Part shown: positions 46,101-53,697 of the stretch, one piece after another
Layout: each line of letters begins with the position of its first letter
Numbering within the stretch: the first letter of the stretch is position 1
DNA from: Parapedobacter defluvii
GTDB lineage: Bacteria > Bacteroidota > Bacteroidia > Sphingobacteriales > Sphingobacteriaceae
Reading direction: 5' to 3'
Assembly: GCF_014642075.1 (NCBI RefSeq)
Contig: NZ_BMIK01000002.1
Location: forward strand, 186,001 to 250,000
DNA length: 64,000 nucleotides
The notes under the pieces: generated by a model
What the model was told of the DNA's origin: nothing
The model's database searches: none
The model's input: only the letters and a program-made list of their open reading frames with translations
Position numbers and translations under genes: made by a program

Positions 46101-47564
46101 GTCCGCTTTATTTATATAATAGGTGTTATTGGTAGCGACCACTTTCACGTCGTGTTTTTCCGCCAGGGCGATGAGGCTTTGGTTTACGCGGTCTTCATCT
46201 TCCTGTCCGTGCCGCATGAGCTCAATGTAAAAATCTGGCCCAAAAGTATCCTTCCACCATAGCAACGCTTCCTCGGCTTGGTTTTCACCCATGTTGAGAA
46301 GCTTATTGGGGATTTCGCCGTATAGGTTGCCCGAGAGTACGATGACATCTTCCCTGTATCGTTCAACAACGGAGCGGTCGATGCGCGGTACGTAATAGAA
46401 GCCTTTCGTGTAGGCGATGGACGACATTTTGGCCAGGTTGTGGTACCCGTTTTTGTTTTTGGCCAGAAAGACCACCTGGTAGCCGTTGTCTTTGCGTGAT
46501 TTATCGGTATGGTTGTCGCAGATGTAAAACTCACAACCCACGATCGGCTTGATGACCACTTCCGTTGGACTTTCGCCTTTTTCAACAGCAGCTTTGTTTT
46601 TAGCCTCTGCGGCCTTGTTATGGTTCAGTACATTGCTCACAAAGTGAAAGGCCCCCATCATGTTGCCGTGGTCGGTAATCGCCACCGCAGGCATCTTGTG
46701 AGCCGCCGCCGCCTTCACCAGGTCGCCCACGGATATGGTCGACTGGAGCACGGAGAATTGCGTATGGTTATGCAGGTGTACGAAGTCAACCTTCGCCATG
46801 TCGCGCCTATTCGCTTCGAGATCCTGCGTAGGTATCGCTGCCTGTTGCTGATCTTGCAGGCGTCTTCGTATTTCATCCGAGGCTGCTTTCAGGTTGATGT
46901 GTGTCAACCCAACAGGCTGGATGGGTTGCGGATTGCATTGGCGGAATTCTACGAAGTATCCCGTATCCGCCTGCAATTCGTTGGGAGTGAATACTTCCCG
47001 CTTAATGAGCTCAAGAAAACAACGCGTGGTTGCTTCAACGTCGGCAGTCGCATTATGCGCCTCAGCAAAGGGGATTCCGAAAAGGTATTGATGCAGTTCG
47101 GTGAGATTGGGCAATTTGTATTTGCCGCCACGTCCGCCGGGAAGCTGGAGTAACTCAGCCGTAACCTCGGTACAGGTATCCAGCACGGGTAATTGTGCCA
47201 ATGGGGTAGCCACGCCATATCGGTGAAACTCACATCCCATGATGTTGATATCAAACCCAATGTTCTGCCCCACTACGAATTTTGCCTGGGTCAATGCTGC
47301 ATTGAATTTTTCAAGAACGCCTACCAAGGGAATTCCCTGCTCCATCGCCAGCTCTGTGGATATGCCGTGGATGCGCTCCGCATCAAAAGGGATATTGAAC
47401 CCATCCGGTTTGATCAGGTAGTCCTGATGTTCGATCAGGTTGCCCATCGAATCATGCAGTTGCCAGGCAATCTGTATGCATCGCGGCCAGTTATCTGTAT
47501 CGGAAATGGGGGCATCCCATCGCTTGGGAAGACCGGTTGTTTCGGTGTCAAAAATCAAATACAT
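43131..47564 (-). CDS. dnaE: DNA polymerase III alpha subunit with fused DEDDh proofreading exonuclease
   Basis: This replicative polymerase is 1477 residues long, about 300 more than E. coli DnaE. The extra part is N-terminal: a DnaQ-type 3'-5' exonuclease (about 1-200) with F-D-T-E-T-T-G, G-Q-N-I-G-F-D and H-N-A-T-A-D-V-E-A-T. The PHP domain follows from about 260 (H-L-H-N-H-T), then the C-family polymerase core with P-D-I-D-I-D-F-D, and OB and C-terminal regions. ATG 47564 (M-Y-L-I-F-D-T-E) is preferred to an upstream TTG. All key acidic residues for both activities are visible. Confidence 0.95.
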   Translation of the reverse strand: MYLIFDTETTGLPKRWDAPISDTDNWPRCIQIAWQLHDSMGNLIEHQDYLIKPDGFNIPFDAERIHGISTELAMEQGIPLVGVLEKFNAALTQAKFVVGQNIGFDINIMGCEFHRYGVATPLAQLPVLDTCTEVTAELLQLPGGRGGKYKLPNLTELHQYLFGIPFAEAHNATADVEATTRCFLELIKREVFTPNELQADTGYFVEFRQCNPQPIQPVGLTHINLKAASDEIRRRLQDQQQAAIPTQDLEANRRDMAKVDFVHLHNHTQFSVLQSTISVGDLVKAAAAHKMPAVAITDHGNMMGAFHFVSNVLNHNKAAEAKNKAAVEKGESPTEVVIKPIVGCEFYICDNHTDKSRKDNGYQVVFLAKNKNGYHNLAKMSSIAYTKGFYYVPRIDRSVVERYREDVIVLSGNLYGEIPNKLLNMGENQAEEALLWWKDTFGPDFYIELMRHGQEDEDRVNQSLIALAEKHDVKVVATNNTYYINKADAHAHDILLCVKDGEKLTTPKGRGRGFRFGLPNDEYYFKSGEEMKKGFADLPDAILNIQEIVDKIEPYSLYRDVLLPKFEIPEEFQVAEDKDDGGKRGENKYLRHLTYEGAKKRYAEITDEIRERLDFELATIERTGYPGYFLIVQDFIAAARNMGVSVGPGRGSAAGSAVAYCLGITNIDPIAYDLLFERFLNPDRISMPDIDIDFDDEGRGRVMEYVINKYGANQVAQIITYGTMAAKSSIRDTARVLDLPLFEADKIAKLIPNLKLNKIFNMDAQALKSALRSEELENVQQLVSMAQGTGLEAETIKQAQVLEGSLRNTGIHACGVIITPDDITNFVPVATAKDSELYVTQFDNSVVESAGLLKMDFLGLKTLTLIKDTVSIVKQRHDIDLNPDEFPIDDALTYELFQRGETVGIFQYESPGMQKYMKELKPTVFGDLIAMNALYRPGPMEYIPSFIRRKHGLEPITYDLDACEEYLKETYGISVYQEQVMLLSQKLANFTKGEADVLRKAMGKKQRDVLDKMKTKFIDQAAANGHPPKVLEKIWKDWEAFASYAFNKSHSTCYAWVAYQTAYLKAHYPAEYMAAVLSNNMNDIKQVTFFMEECKRMGLQVLGPDVNESYYKFTVNDKGAIRFGMGAVKGVGAGAVETIVQSRKESPYKSIFDLARRIDLRAANKKAFESLAYAGGFDCFAGTHRAQYFHADSDGGGTTLEKALKYGAKYKENENSAQVSLFGGGSSIEIPEPALPFCPEWGLIEKLKYEKDVIGIYLTSHPLDNYRFEISHFCQHPVRLLALIDKMKELEVDEELRMEFNKIKNRELTIGGMVTTASHRITKNGKPFGVMVFEDYSDSYEIALFGEDYVKMKGYLNEGYFIQVKGIIQERFRQPGNWGFEVKSMQLLSDLRDKLAKCLTIQVPLHELNDSFVNRIQHLVHTNIEQHENTTCQLKFAVRDFESEISVEMPSKGLKISPSNDFIEALMELNGVNYKLN

Positions 47565-47749
47565 CGCTTGCTTCAAAAATTACTGGGGAAGTAATTAAAC
47601 CCAAACAAACTTACGGATTTTTGCAAGCAAAGCCTAACGATGTGGTAAACTTGAGGAGCGCGCGATGTCAATTAATTGGATTGATATGAGTTAGGTTTTC
47701 CACATACGGCGCTTGTGCAAAAGTACTTCTAACTTCCTATTTAAAACCC

Positions 47750-47757
47750 TACCTTTG
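47750..47757 (+). promoter_or_regulatory. -7 element upstream of the deoxyhypusine-synthase-like gene
   Basis: TACCTTTG lies 27 bases before the ATG at 47785. No clear TTG is found at the -33 spacing. Confidence 0.5.
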
Positions 47758-47784
47758 TAGGCAAAAACCAAGTACAACAGAGCA

Positions 47785-48765
47785 ATGAGCAAAACAAGAG
47801 GTCCAATATCTCAATTTATTGAAAGAAACTACCTGCACTTCAATGCGGCCGCATTGGTTGATGCCGCTAAGGGATACGAAGCACACCTGGATGCTGGCGG
47901 GAAAATGCTGATTTCTTTGGCGGGTGCGATGAGTACCGCTGAACTGGGGATTTCACTGGCCGAGATGATCCGTCAGGATAAAGTAGCGATCATCAGCTGC
48001 ACCGGGGCGAATTTGGAGGAGGATGTGATGAACCTTGTTGCCCATTCGCATTATAAACGGGTACCTAATTACCGCGATCTCAGTCCGCAGGAAGAATGGG
48101 ACCTATTGGAAAATCACTACAACCGGGTCACGGATACCTGTATCCCTGAAGAAGAAGCTTTCCGTCGCCTGCAATCACACCTTGAAAAAGTATGGCGTAA
48201 TGCGGAGGAGCGCGGTGAGCGGTATTTCCCCCATGAATTTTTATATCAGGTTGTACGGTCGGGCGAACTGGAACAATATTATGAAATAGATCCCAAAAAC
48301 TCGTGGATATTAGCCGCCGCAGAAAAAAACATACCGATTGTGGTGCCGGGATGGGAAGACTCTACCACCGGTAACATTTTTACATCCTATGTAATCAAAG
48401 GCGAATTGAAAGCGTCAACCGTAAAGAGCGGCATCGAATATATGGTGTACCTAACGGAATGGTATCGCGCCAATTCCGGAGGAAAAGGCGTAGGATTTTT
48501 CCAGATAGGAGGGGGGATAGCCGGCGATTTTCCGATTTGTGTAGTACCGATGATGTATCAGGACCTGGAATGGCACGACGTACCCTTTTGGGCATATTTC
48601 TGTCAGATTTCGGATTCGACAACTTCGTATGGGTCTTATTCGGGAGCCGTACCCAATGAGAAAATCACCTGGGGAAAATTGGATGTCAATACACCTAAAT
48701 ATATCGTTGAATCGGATGCCACCATCGTTGCACCGCTGATATTTGCCTGGGTACTGGGACAATAA
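47785..48765 (+). CDS. Deoxyhypusine-synthase-like protein (possible homospermidine synthase)
   Basis: This 326-residue enzyme is of the deoxyhypusine synthase family, which moves an aminobutyl group from spermidine via an enzyme-lysine imine. The active-site context T-W-G-K is kept with Lys near residue 298, as are NAD-pocket segments (S-C-T-G-A-N, G-G-G-I-A-G-D). Bacteria lack eIF5A, the usual acceptor, so the product here is probably a free polyamine. Related bacterial enzymes have been reported to make homospermidine. It heads a likely operon with an unknown gene and rdgB. Putrescine enzymes AguA/AguB lie 8-10 kb away. Confidence 0.88.
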   Translation: MSKTRGPISQFIERNYLHFNAAALVDAAKGYEAHLDAGGKMLISLAGAMSTAELGISLAEMIRQDKVAIISCTGANLEEDVMNLVAHSHYKRVPNYRDLSPQEEWDLLENHYNRVTDTCIPEEEAFRRLQSHLEKVWRNAEERGERYFPHEFLYQVVRSGELEQYYEIDPKNSWILAAAEKNIPIVVPGWEDSTTGNIFTSYVIKGELKASTVKSGIEYMVYLTEWYRANSGGKGVGFFQIGGGIAGDFPICVVPMMYQDLEWHDVPFWAYFCQISDSTTSYGSYSGAVPNEKITWGKLDVNTPKYIVESDATIVAPLIFAWVLGQ

Positions 48766-48774
48766 GGAGAGCGC

Positions 48775-49272
48775 ATGCGGGAATCATCCTTACATACTGT
48801 TGATCCAACGGCACTTCGTTACCTGATGACGGAAACCATTTTCGGTATAGACGAACCGATGACGGATTCATCAGATCGTCATTCGGCTGCTCCCAGTGCA
48901 GCTCCTAGCGTATCGCTTCAATTTTCTTATTACGGCGCAAATAAACGGAATTACCTGTTTTTAACGCATGAACCGCAGCATGAGTGGATGTCTGCCGCAG
49001 CCTTGGATGCATTTACCAAAACATTGGCGGCACTGAAATTGTCTATGGATGACATTGCCTTGCTAAATGTCGGAAAACTGTCCAAGATTCCGGCAAAAAC
49101 AGATCTCATCACTTTTTTCAAATCGCGGATCGTGGTCGCATTGGGCGTGCCGTTGTCGTGGGATGAATCGGACGGTTTAACGATTTTCAAGACCTACTCG
49201 TTTGACGAGATGTTGGTGGATGCCGAAAAAAAACGGGTGTTTTGGACCACCATAAAGACCTTGCTGGTATGA
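48775..49272 (+). CDS. Conserved-looking hypothetical protein, possibly DNA polymerase III psi-like
   Basis: This 165-residue cytoplasmic protein has no recognised motif. The N-terminal 45 residues are Ser/Ala-rich and probably flexible. A compact domain follows (about 50-165) with a hydrophobic strand, a helix A-A-A-L-D-A-F-T-K-T-L-A-A-L, S-M-D-D-I-A-L-L, a strand around V-V-A-L-G-V-P-L-S-W, and a final helix with K-R-V-F-W-T-T-I-K. By eye this order resembles HolD (psi), but that is inference from memory. Start codon nine bases after the preceding gene. The stop overlaps the rdgB ATG (ATGA). Confidence 0.7.
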   Translation: MRESSLHTVDPTALRYLMTETIFGIDEPMTDSSDRHSAAPSAAPSVSLQFSYYGANKRNYLFLTHEPQHEWMSAAALDAFTKTLAALKLSMDDIALLNVGKLSKIPAKTDLITFFKSRIVVALGVPLSWDESDGLTIFKTYSFDEMLVDAEKKRVFWTTIKTLLV

Positions 49273-49847
49273 TTGAATTAGTATTTGCCACCAATAATCT
49301 TCATAAACTCGAAGAGGTACAAGCAGTCGTCGGTGATCAGTTTCGTATCCTGACATTGGCAGAGATCGGTTGTACCGATGAGATACCGGAAACGGGTAAT
49401 ACCTTTGAAGCCAATGCTTCGCAAAAAAGCAGTTATCTGTATGACAAATATGGATACGACTGTTTTGCAGACGATTCAGGGCTTGAGGTGCTGGCATTAG
49501 GCAATGAACCCGGTGTGTATTCGGCCCGCTATTCCGGCACGCGGGATATGCAGAAAAACATCGATCTGCTGCTACAGCGGTTAGGCAACCAATCAGATAG
49601 AAGGGCGCGGTTCCGGACGGTTATATCGTTGCGGGTCGGGAAAGCTGAACATTTTTTTGAGGGAACCGTAGAAGGTTCAATCGGATTCGAACGGCGTGGC
49701 GACGGTGGGTTCGGTTATGACCCCTTGTTTACACCTCATGGGCACAGCCGTACGTTTGCGCAAATGAGTGCCGCTGAGAAGAATACCATCAGTCACCGTG
49801 CAATTGCCGTGGCTAAACTCGCCGAATTTTTGAAAACTACCTATTAG
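49269..49847 (+). CDS. rdgB: dITP/XTP pyrophosphatase (RdgB/HAM1)
   Basis: RdgB removes deaminated purine nucleoside triphosphates from the pool and so protects DNA. The 192-residue protein has V-F-A-T-N-N-x-H-K near the N-terminus, the F-A-D-D-S-G-L-E-V motif, G-V-Y-S-A-R-Y-S-G and F-G-Y-D-P-L-F. The ATG at 49269 overlaps the upstream stop by four bases and gives the standard M-I-E-L-V-F-A-T-N-N start. Confidence 0.97.
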   Translation: MIELVFATNNLHKLEEVQAVVGDQFRILTLAEIGCTDEIPETGNTFEANASQKSSYLYDKYGYDCFADDSGLEVLALGNEPGVYSARYSGTRDMQKNIDLLLQRLGNQSDRRARFRTVISLRVGKAEHFFEGTVEGSIGFERRGDGGFGYDPLFTPHGHSRTFAQMSAAEKNTISHRAIAVAKLAEFLKTTY

Positions 49848-49929
49848 GTTAATGACCGCATATTAGCTTGCATATCCGGCAAATTGGGCTTTTTCTTTGG
49901 GGCATTTGCATAATCGTTTTAGCCATCAT

Positions 49930-49962
49930 TTTGCATTATTATCAAGAAAAATTATATATTTG
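49930..49962 (+). promoter_or_regulatory. Promoter of the GMC dehydrogenase pair
   Basis: TTTG (49930-49933), 21 bases, then TATATTTG (49955-49962). The predicted leader is about 70 bases. Confidence 0.65.
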
Positions 49963-50035
49963 GCCGGTGGTAGCGCTCATGAACGTGTTCATTTGCTATC
50001 AAACTAAACAGTAACTATATATAGACCATAGAAGA

Positions 50036-51772
50036 ATGATTTCTTATCAAATCAAAGAAAACCCCGAGGTATACGATGCAGTGGTAGTGGGTTCGGGAGC
50101 TGGAGGGGGTATGGCAGGCTATGTGCTAGCCAACGCTGGGTTGAAGGTGCTGATGCTGGAGGCGGGTCCGTTTTTTGACCCGGCTAAGGATACACTGCAA
50201 TTGCGTTGGCCGTGGGAGTCCCCACGGCGGGGAGCGGGTACCGTCCGTCCGTTCGGAGATTTCGACGCGGCCTACGGAGGTTGGGAACTGGATGGTGAGC
50301 CTTATACACGTGCAGCGGGTACAGAGTTCGAATGGTTTCGTGCACGGATGCTTGGCGGCCGGACAAACCACTGGGGACGTATTTCGCTCCGCATGGGCCC
50401 GGATGACTTCAAACCCACCGATGGCATAACCGACTCCTGGCCGATTATGTACGATGAAGTGAAGCCCTATTATGACCGGGTGGACCGGATGATCGGGATT
50501 TATGGCACGGTGGAGGGAATTCACAACGAACCGGACGGAATTTTCCTGAAACCACCTAAACCCAGGCTGAACGAGCTTTATATCCGTCGCGGTGCCCAGA
50601 AAGCAGGTGTACCGGTGATTGCCGGCCGTGGCTCGGTACTCACCGAAGCATTGCCGGGCGTGGAAGGCCGGGGCACGTGCTTCTACTGCGGGCAGTGCGG
50701 CAGGGCATGCCGTGTATACGGCGACTTTTCTTCTTCTTCCTGTTTGGTAATACCGGCCATGAAGACGGGTAACCTGACGGTAATTGATAACGCCATGGTA
50801 CGAGAGGTGCTGACGAATGACGAGGGGCTTGCCACAGGTGTTTCGTACGTAAGCACCACGGACCTTCAGGAGCATACCGTACGGGGTAAGCTGGTTATTT
50901 TAGGCGCCAGCGCCTGCGAGAGTGCGCGGTTGCTGCTAAACTCCCGTTCAGCCGCTCACCCAGGCGGACTGGGTAACAGCAGCGGTCTGGTAGGACGGTA
51001 CCTGCATGATTCCACGGGAGCCAGTGCCGGAGGTTTTCTGCCGCAATTATTGGACCGGAAACGATATAACGAAGACGGGGTAGGCAGCGTACACATTTAC
51101 TCGCCCTGGTGGGGCGATAACAGTAAGCTGAACTTCCCGCGTGGTTACCACATTGAGTATGGTGGGGGTATGCACATGCCTTCTTATGGTTTTATGGATT
51201 GGGTTCCGCATGTGAATCACCTGGTGCCTACCAAAGACGGAGCGCAACGGGAACAGGGTGGCTATGGCGTGTCGCTGAAGGAAGATTACCGCAGATTTTA
51301 CGGGGCGAGTGTGGGTATGGCGGGCCGGGGTACCGCGTTGGCACGTTATGACAACTATTGTGAGATCGATCCATCGCGTGTAGATAAATACGGAATACCC
51401 GTACTCAGGTTCCATTATAAATGGGCCGACGAAGAAGTTGAACAAGCCCGGCATATGCAGGAAACCTTCCGGGAAATCCTGCACGAAATGGGGGCTGTCG
51501 TGGCTTCTTCCATGCCGGGGCCGGAAACCAAGTACGGCTTGGAAGCACCGGGAAAGATCATCCACGAAGGGGGAACCACACGGATGGGCGACGATCCCAA
51601 GAAATCGGTACTGAACAAATGGAGCCAGGCGCATGACTGCCGCAATCTTTTTGTCGTAGATGCCGGTCCGTTTGTGCAGCAGGGTGACAAGAACCTGACT
51701 TGGACGATTCTGGCACTGTCAATGCGGACAGCTGACTATATCCTGGAACAACGTAATAAACTAAATATCTAA
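50036..51772 (+). CDS. GMC-family FAD dehydrogenase, large subunit, with Cys cluster
   Basis: This 578-residue flavoprotein probably oxidises a sugar or polyol. The N-terminus has the FAD fold V-V-V-G-S-G-A-G-G-G, and the C-terminal GMC domain has H-E-G-G-T-T-R-M-G-D and D-A-G-P-F-V. A cluster C-x2-C-x2-C-x3-C (Cys215, 218, 221, 225) suggests an iron-sulfur site, as known in the FAD-glucose and fructose dehydrogenase relatives. No signal peptide is seen. The Tat-type small subunit encoded next may carry it across the membrane. Substrate unknown. Confidence 0.87.
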   Translation: MISYQIKENPEVYDAVVVGSGAGGGMAGYVLANAGLKVLMLEAGPFFDPAKDTLQLRWPWESPRRGAGTVRPFGDFDAAYGGWELDGEPYTRAAGTEFEWFRARMLGGRTNHWGRISLRMGPDDFKPTDGITDSWPIMYDEVKPYYDRVDRMIGIYGTVEGIHNEPDGIFLKPPKPRLNELYIRRGAQKAGVPVIAGRGSVLTEALPGVEGRGTCFYCGQCGRACRVYGDFSSSSCLVIPAMKTGNLTVIDNAMVREVLTNDEGLATGVSYVSTTDLQEHTVRGKLVILGASACESARLLLNSRSAAHPGGLGNSSGLVGRYLHDSTGASAGGFLPQLLDRKRYNEDGVGSVHIYSPWWGDNSKLNFPRGYHIEYGGGMHMPSYGFMDWVPHVNHLVPTKDGAQREQGGYGVSLKEDYRRFYGASVGMAGRGTALARYDNYCEIDPSRVDKYGIPVLRFHYKWADEEVEQARHMQETFREILHEMGAVVASSMPGPETKYGLEAPGKIIHEGGTTRMGDDPKKSVLNKWSQAHDCRNLFVVDAGPFVQQGDKNLTWTILALSMRTADYILEQRNKLNI

Positions 51773-51804
51773 CATATAAAACGGTCTTCGGACCTATATA
51801 GCTT

Positions 51805-52434
51805 ATGAATAGAAGAGATTCGCTCAAGGCGCTGGGGCTGGCAGCTGCAGGGGGCGCCCTGCTGCTGGATGGATGCGGGCATCAAACCAAGGCGGGAAAG
51901 GAAACGGCAAAGCTTGCAGATAAACTGCCGGGCGTACAGGACTGGGAGCATGCACGGAATGGGAAACTGGCCGGTGAGAAATTCTTCACCGACCATGAGC
52001 TGACTGCCATCGGAGTACTGGCAGACATTATTATTCCTGCCGACGGTGTTTCAGGAAGTGCAACCGATGCAGGTGTCCCTGCCTTCATCGAGTTTATGGT
52101 CAAGGATATTCCGGCCTATCAAACGCCGATGCGTGGTGGACTGAAATGGCTGGACGTACAATGTCAGCGGCGCTACGGCAAGGCCTTTGCCGATTGCGGT
52201 GAATCACAACAGCTGGAACTGGTGAATGAAATCGCCTATCCGGCAAAGGCCAAGCCCGAAATGGGGCAGGGGGTCGCGTTTTTCAACCTGATGCGCAACC
52301 TGACAGCCTCGGGTTTTTTCACCAGCGAGATGGGTGTGAAAGACATCGGATACGTTGGCAACCGTCCCGGGGTATGGGACGGTGTGCCGCAGGATGTGCT
52401 TGAAGCACATGGGTTTAAAGACGCATGGGGATAA
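51805..52434 (+). CDS. Gluconate 2-dehydrogenase subunit 3 family protein
   Basis: This 209-residue small subunit pairs with the GMC protein upstream (32-base gap). The N-terminus has a twin-arginine-like R-R-D-S-L-K-A-L-G-L, a hydrophobic run and a lipobox-like L-D-G-C, so it is probably exported by Tat and lipid-anchored. Residues about 50-190 match the gamma/subunit 3 fold (D-H-E-L-T-A-I-G-V-L-A-D-I-I-I-P-A-D). The cytochrome c subunit found in some relatives is missing nearby, so the electron acceptor is unknown. Confidence 0.88.
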   Translation: MNRRDSLKALGLAAAGGALLLDGCGHQTKAGKETAKLADKLPGVQDWEHARNGKLAGEKFFTDHELTAIGVLADIIIPADGVSGSATDAGVPAFIEFMVKDIPAYQTPMRGGLKWLDVQCQRRYGKAFADCGESQQLELVNEIAYPAKAKPEMGQGVAFFNLMRNLTASGFFTSEMGVKDIGYVGNRPGVWDGVPQDVLEAHGFKDAWG

Positions 52435-52435
52435 A

Positions 52436-52783
52436 CTAAGCGGCTTCCATTTGCCTGCATGCTTCCGAGCAGCGCCTGCATGCCTCCGCACAGACGCGGC
52501 AATGAGCCATGTCATGTTTTTCGCATTCATCAGCACAATCATCGCAGATCTGAGCACATAAATCGCAAAGCTGGATTACGTAGCCGTGGTGGCCAATTCC
52601 ACTGGTTTTAGCCATAAAGGAGGCGGCCATCCGGCATGCCTCTGCGCAAAAGCGGTCTAAATGGATACAGGTGACCATCGCCTTTACGTGATCTTCTCCG
52701 AGACACGCTGTTGCACAATGATCACATGCGTCTGCACAATCGTAACACGCTTCCATACATTTTCTGAATTTTTCCTGTATCAT
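52436..52783 (-). CDS. Cysteine-rich four-helix-bundle copper-binding protein (Csp/DUF326-like)
   Basis: This 115-residue protein has 19 cysteines by direct count, mostly in C-x2-C and C-x3-C pairs along predicted helices (C-M-E-A-C-Y-D-C, C-D-L-C-A-Q-I-C-D-D-C, C-R-V-C-A-E-A-C). Such bundles store many Cu(I) ions in the copper storage protein family. No signal peptide is seen, so it is the cytosolic type. It ends one base from the convergent GMC subunit gene. A set of GGTATT/AATACC half-sites lies upstream. Confidence 0.85.
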   Translation of the reverse strand: MIQEKFRKCMEACYDCADACDHCATACLGEDHVKAMVTCIHLDRFCAEACRMAASFMAKTSGIGHHGYVIQLCDLCAQICDDCADECEKHDMAHCRVCAEACRRCSEACRQMEAA

Positions 52784-52831
52784 GCTTCTCTGTCTAGTAG
52801 CTCTTTCCTGCTAAAGCAACAAGCAGCCCTT

Positions 52832-52864
52832 GGTATTGTTTAAAAATACCGATATTTAGGTATT
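52832..52864. promoter_or_regulatory. Three phased GGTATT/AATACC half-sites upstream of the Csp-like gene
   Basis: GGTATT (52832-52837), AATACC (52845-52850) and GGTATT (52859-52864) form two overlapping inverted repeats with 7- and 8-base spacers, 50-80 bases before the gene start. This could be a regulator site. No regulator is identified. Confidence 0.35.
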
Positions 52865-53046
52865 GCCTTTCCAAACCGGCCACGTTACCTTGCACCACAC
52901 TATCATCCCAAGCGTTCTTTTTATAGAAGAGGCGTGGGCATTTGGGAGGGTCCCATGCAAGTTAAGTGTCACTGTGGTTTGCAATTGCGCAGGATATCTA
53001 TGTCGTGCGCATTGCAAACTAATTAAGTACAGTTAATACAGAGGTA

Positions 53047-53508
53047 TTACGAGAGTTTTTTTACGGAAGTAGCTTGTAGACCTTTAGGCCCTTTGGATAA
53101 GGTGAATTCCACACGGTCTTCTTCGGCAATAGGCCCGGCCAGGTCGTTGATGTGCACGAATATGCGTTCTCCGCTTTGCGCGTCAGAGATAAAGCCATAT
53201 CCTTTGGAATCGTTGAAATAGGCTACGCGGCCTGTGCGTACCCCATTATCCTCTTCCGAATCTTCCAATTTCGGGGTGCTGATAATAATCTCATCGGGAG
53301 ATATGGGTTTAAGTTTTTTGGGATCAGGCGGTGTGGTCGTAATATTTCCATTTTCATCTACATACGCCATCATATCATCCAGACTTTTTCCTTTGTTGGA
53401 TGATGCCGCTTGACGTCTTTCTTCACGACGCTGTTCTTTTTCTTTTTGTTTCTGAAGTTTTTTCTTTACGTTTTCTTTTTTGTTGAATGTTTCCTGAGAT
53501 CTTCCCAT
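53047..53508 (-). CDS. Cold-shock-domain protein with charged N-terminal extension
   Basis: In this 153-residue protein the first 40 residues are a Lys/Glu/Arg-rich coiled-coil-like stretch. A linker follows, and the last 65 residues form a cold shock domain with RNP motifs K-G-Y-G-F-I and I-F-V-H-I. It probably binds single-stranded RNA. The layout is common in Bacteroidota. A TACCTTTG element about 113 bases upstream implies a leader near 105 bases, long enough for temperature-dependent folding as in other cold-shock genes (inferred). Confidence 0.9.
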   Translation of the reverse strand: MGRSQETFNKKENVKKKLQKQKEKEQRREERRQAASSNKGKSLDDMMAYVDENGNITTTPPDPKKLKPISPDEIIISTPKLEDSEEDNGVRTGRVAYFNDSKGYGFISDAQSGERIFVHINDLAGPIAEEDRVEFTLSKGPKGLQATSVKKLS

Positions 53509-53620
53509 TGATGAACTTTAAATTAAACTTTGATGTTGATAACAACTAAGGAGCATATTCGATGATTTTGCTAACGAAGAAGCAGGCAAAAACGAAGGGT
53601 AAGAAAGTGCTGCCGTTATA

Positions 53621-53628
53621 CAAAGGTA
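53621..53628 (-). promoter_or_regulatory. -7 element of the cold-shock gene
   Basis: TACCTTTG on the minus strand. Predicted start near 53614. The -33 region reads TTTC rather than TTTG. Confidence 0.5.
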
Positions 53629-53697
53629 ATAAATGAAAACGGGATAGCGAAATCCATCGGAATGAAACTATTATCTTTATCCCCAAAGCATAAGCAC

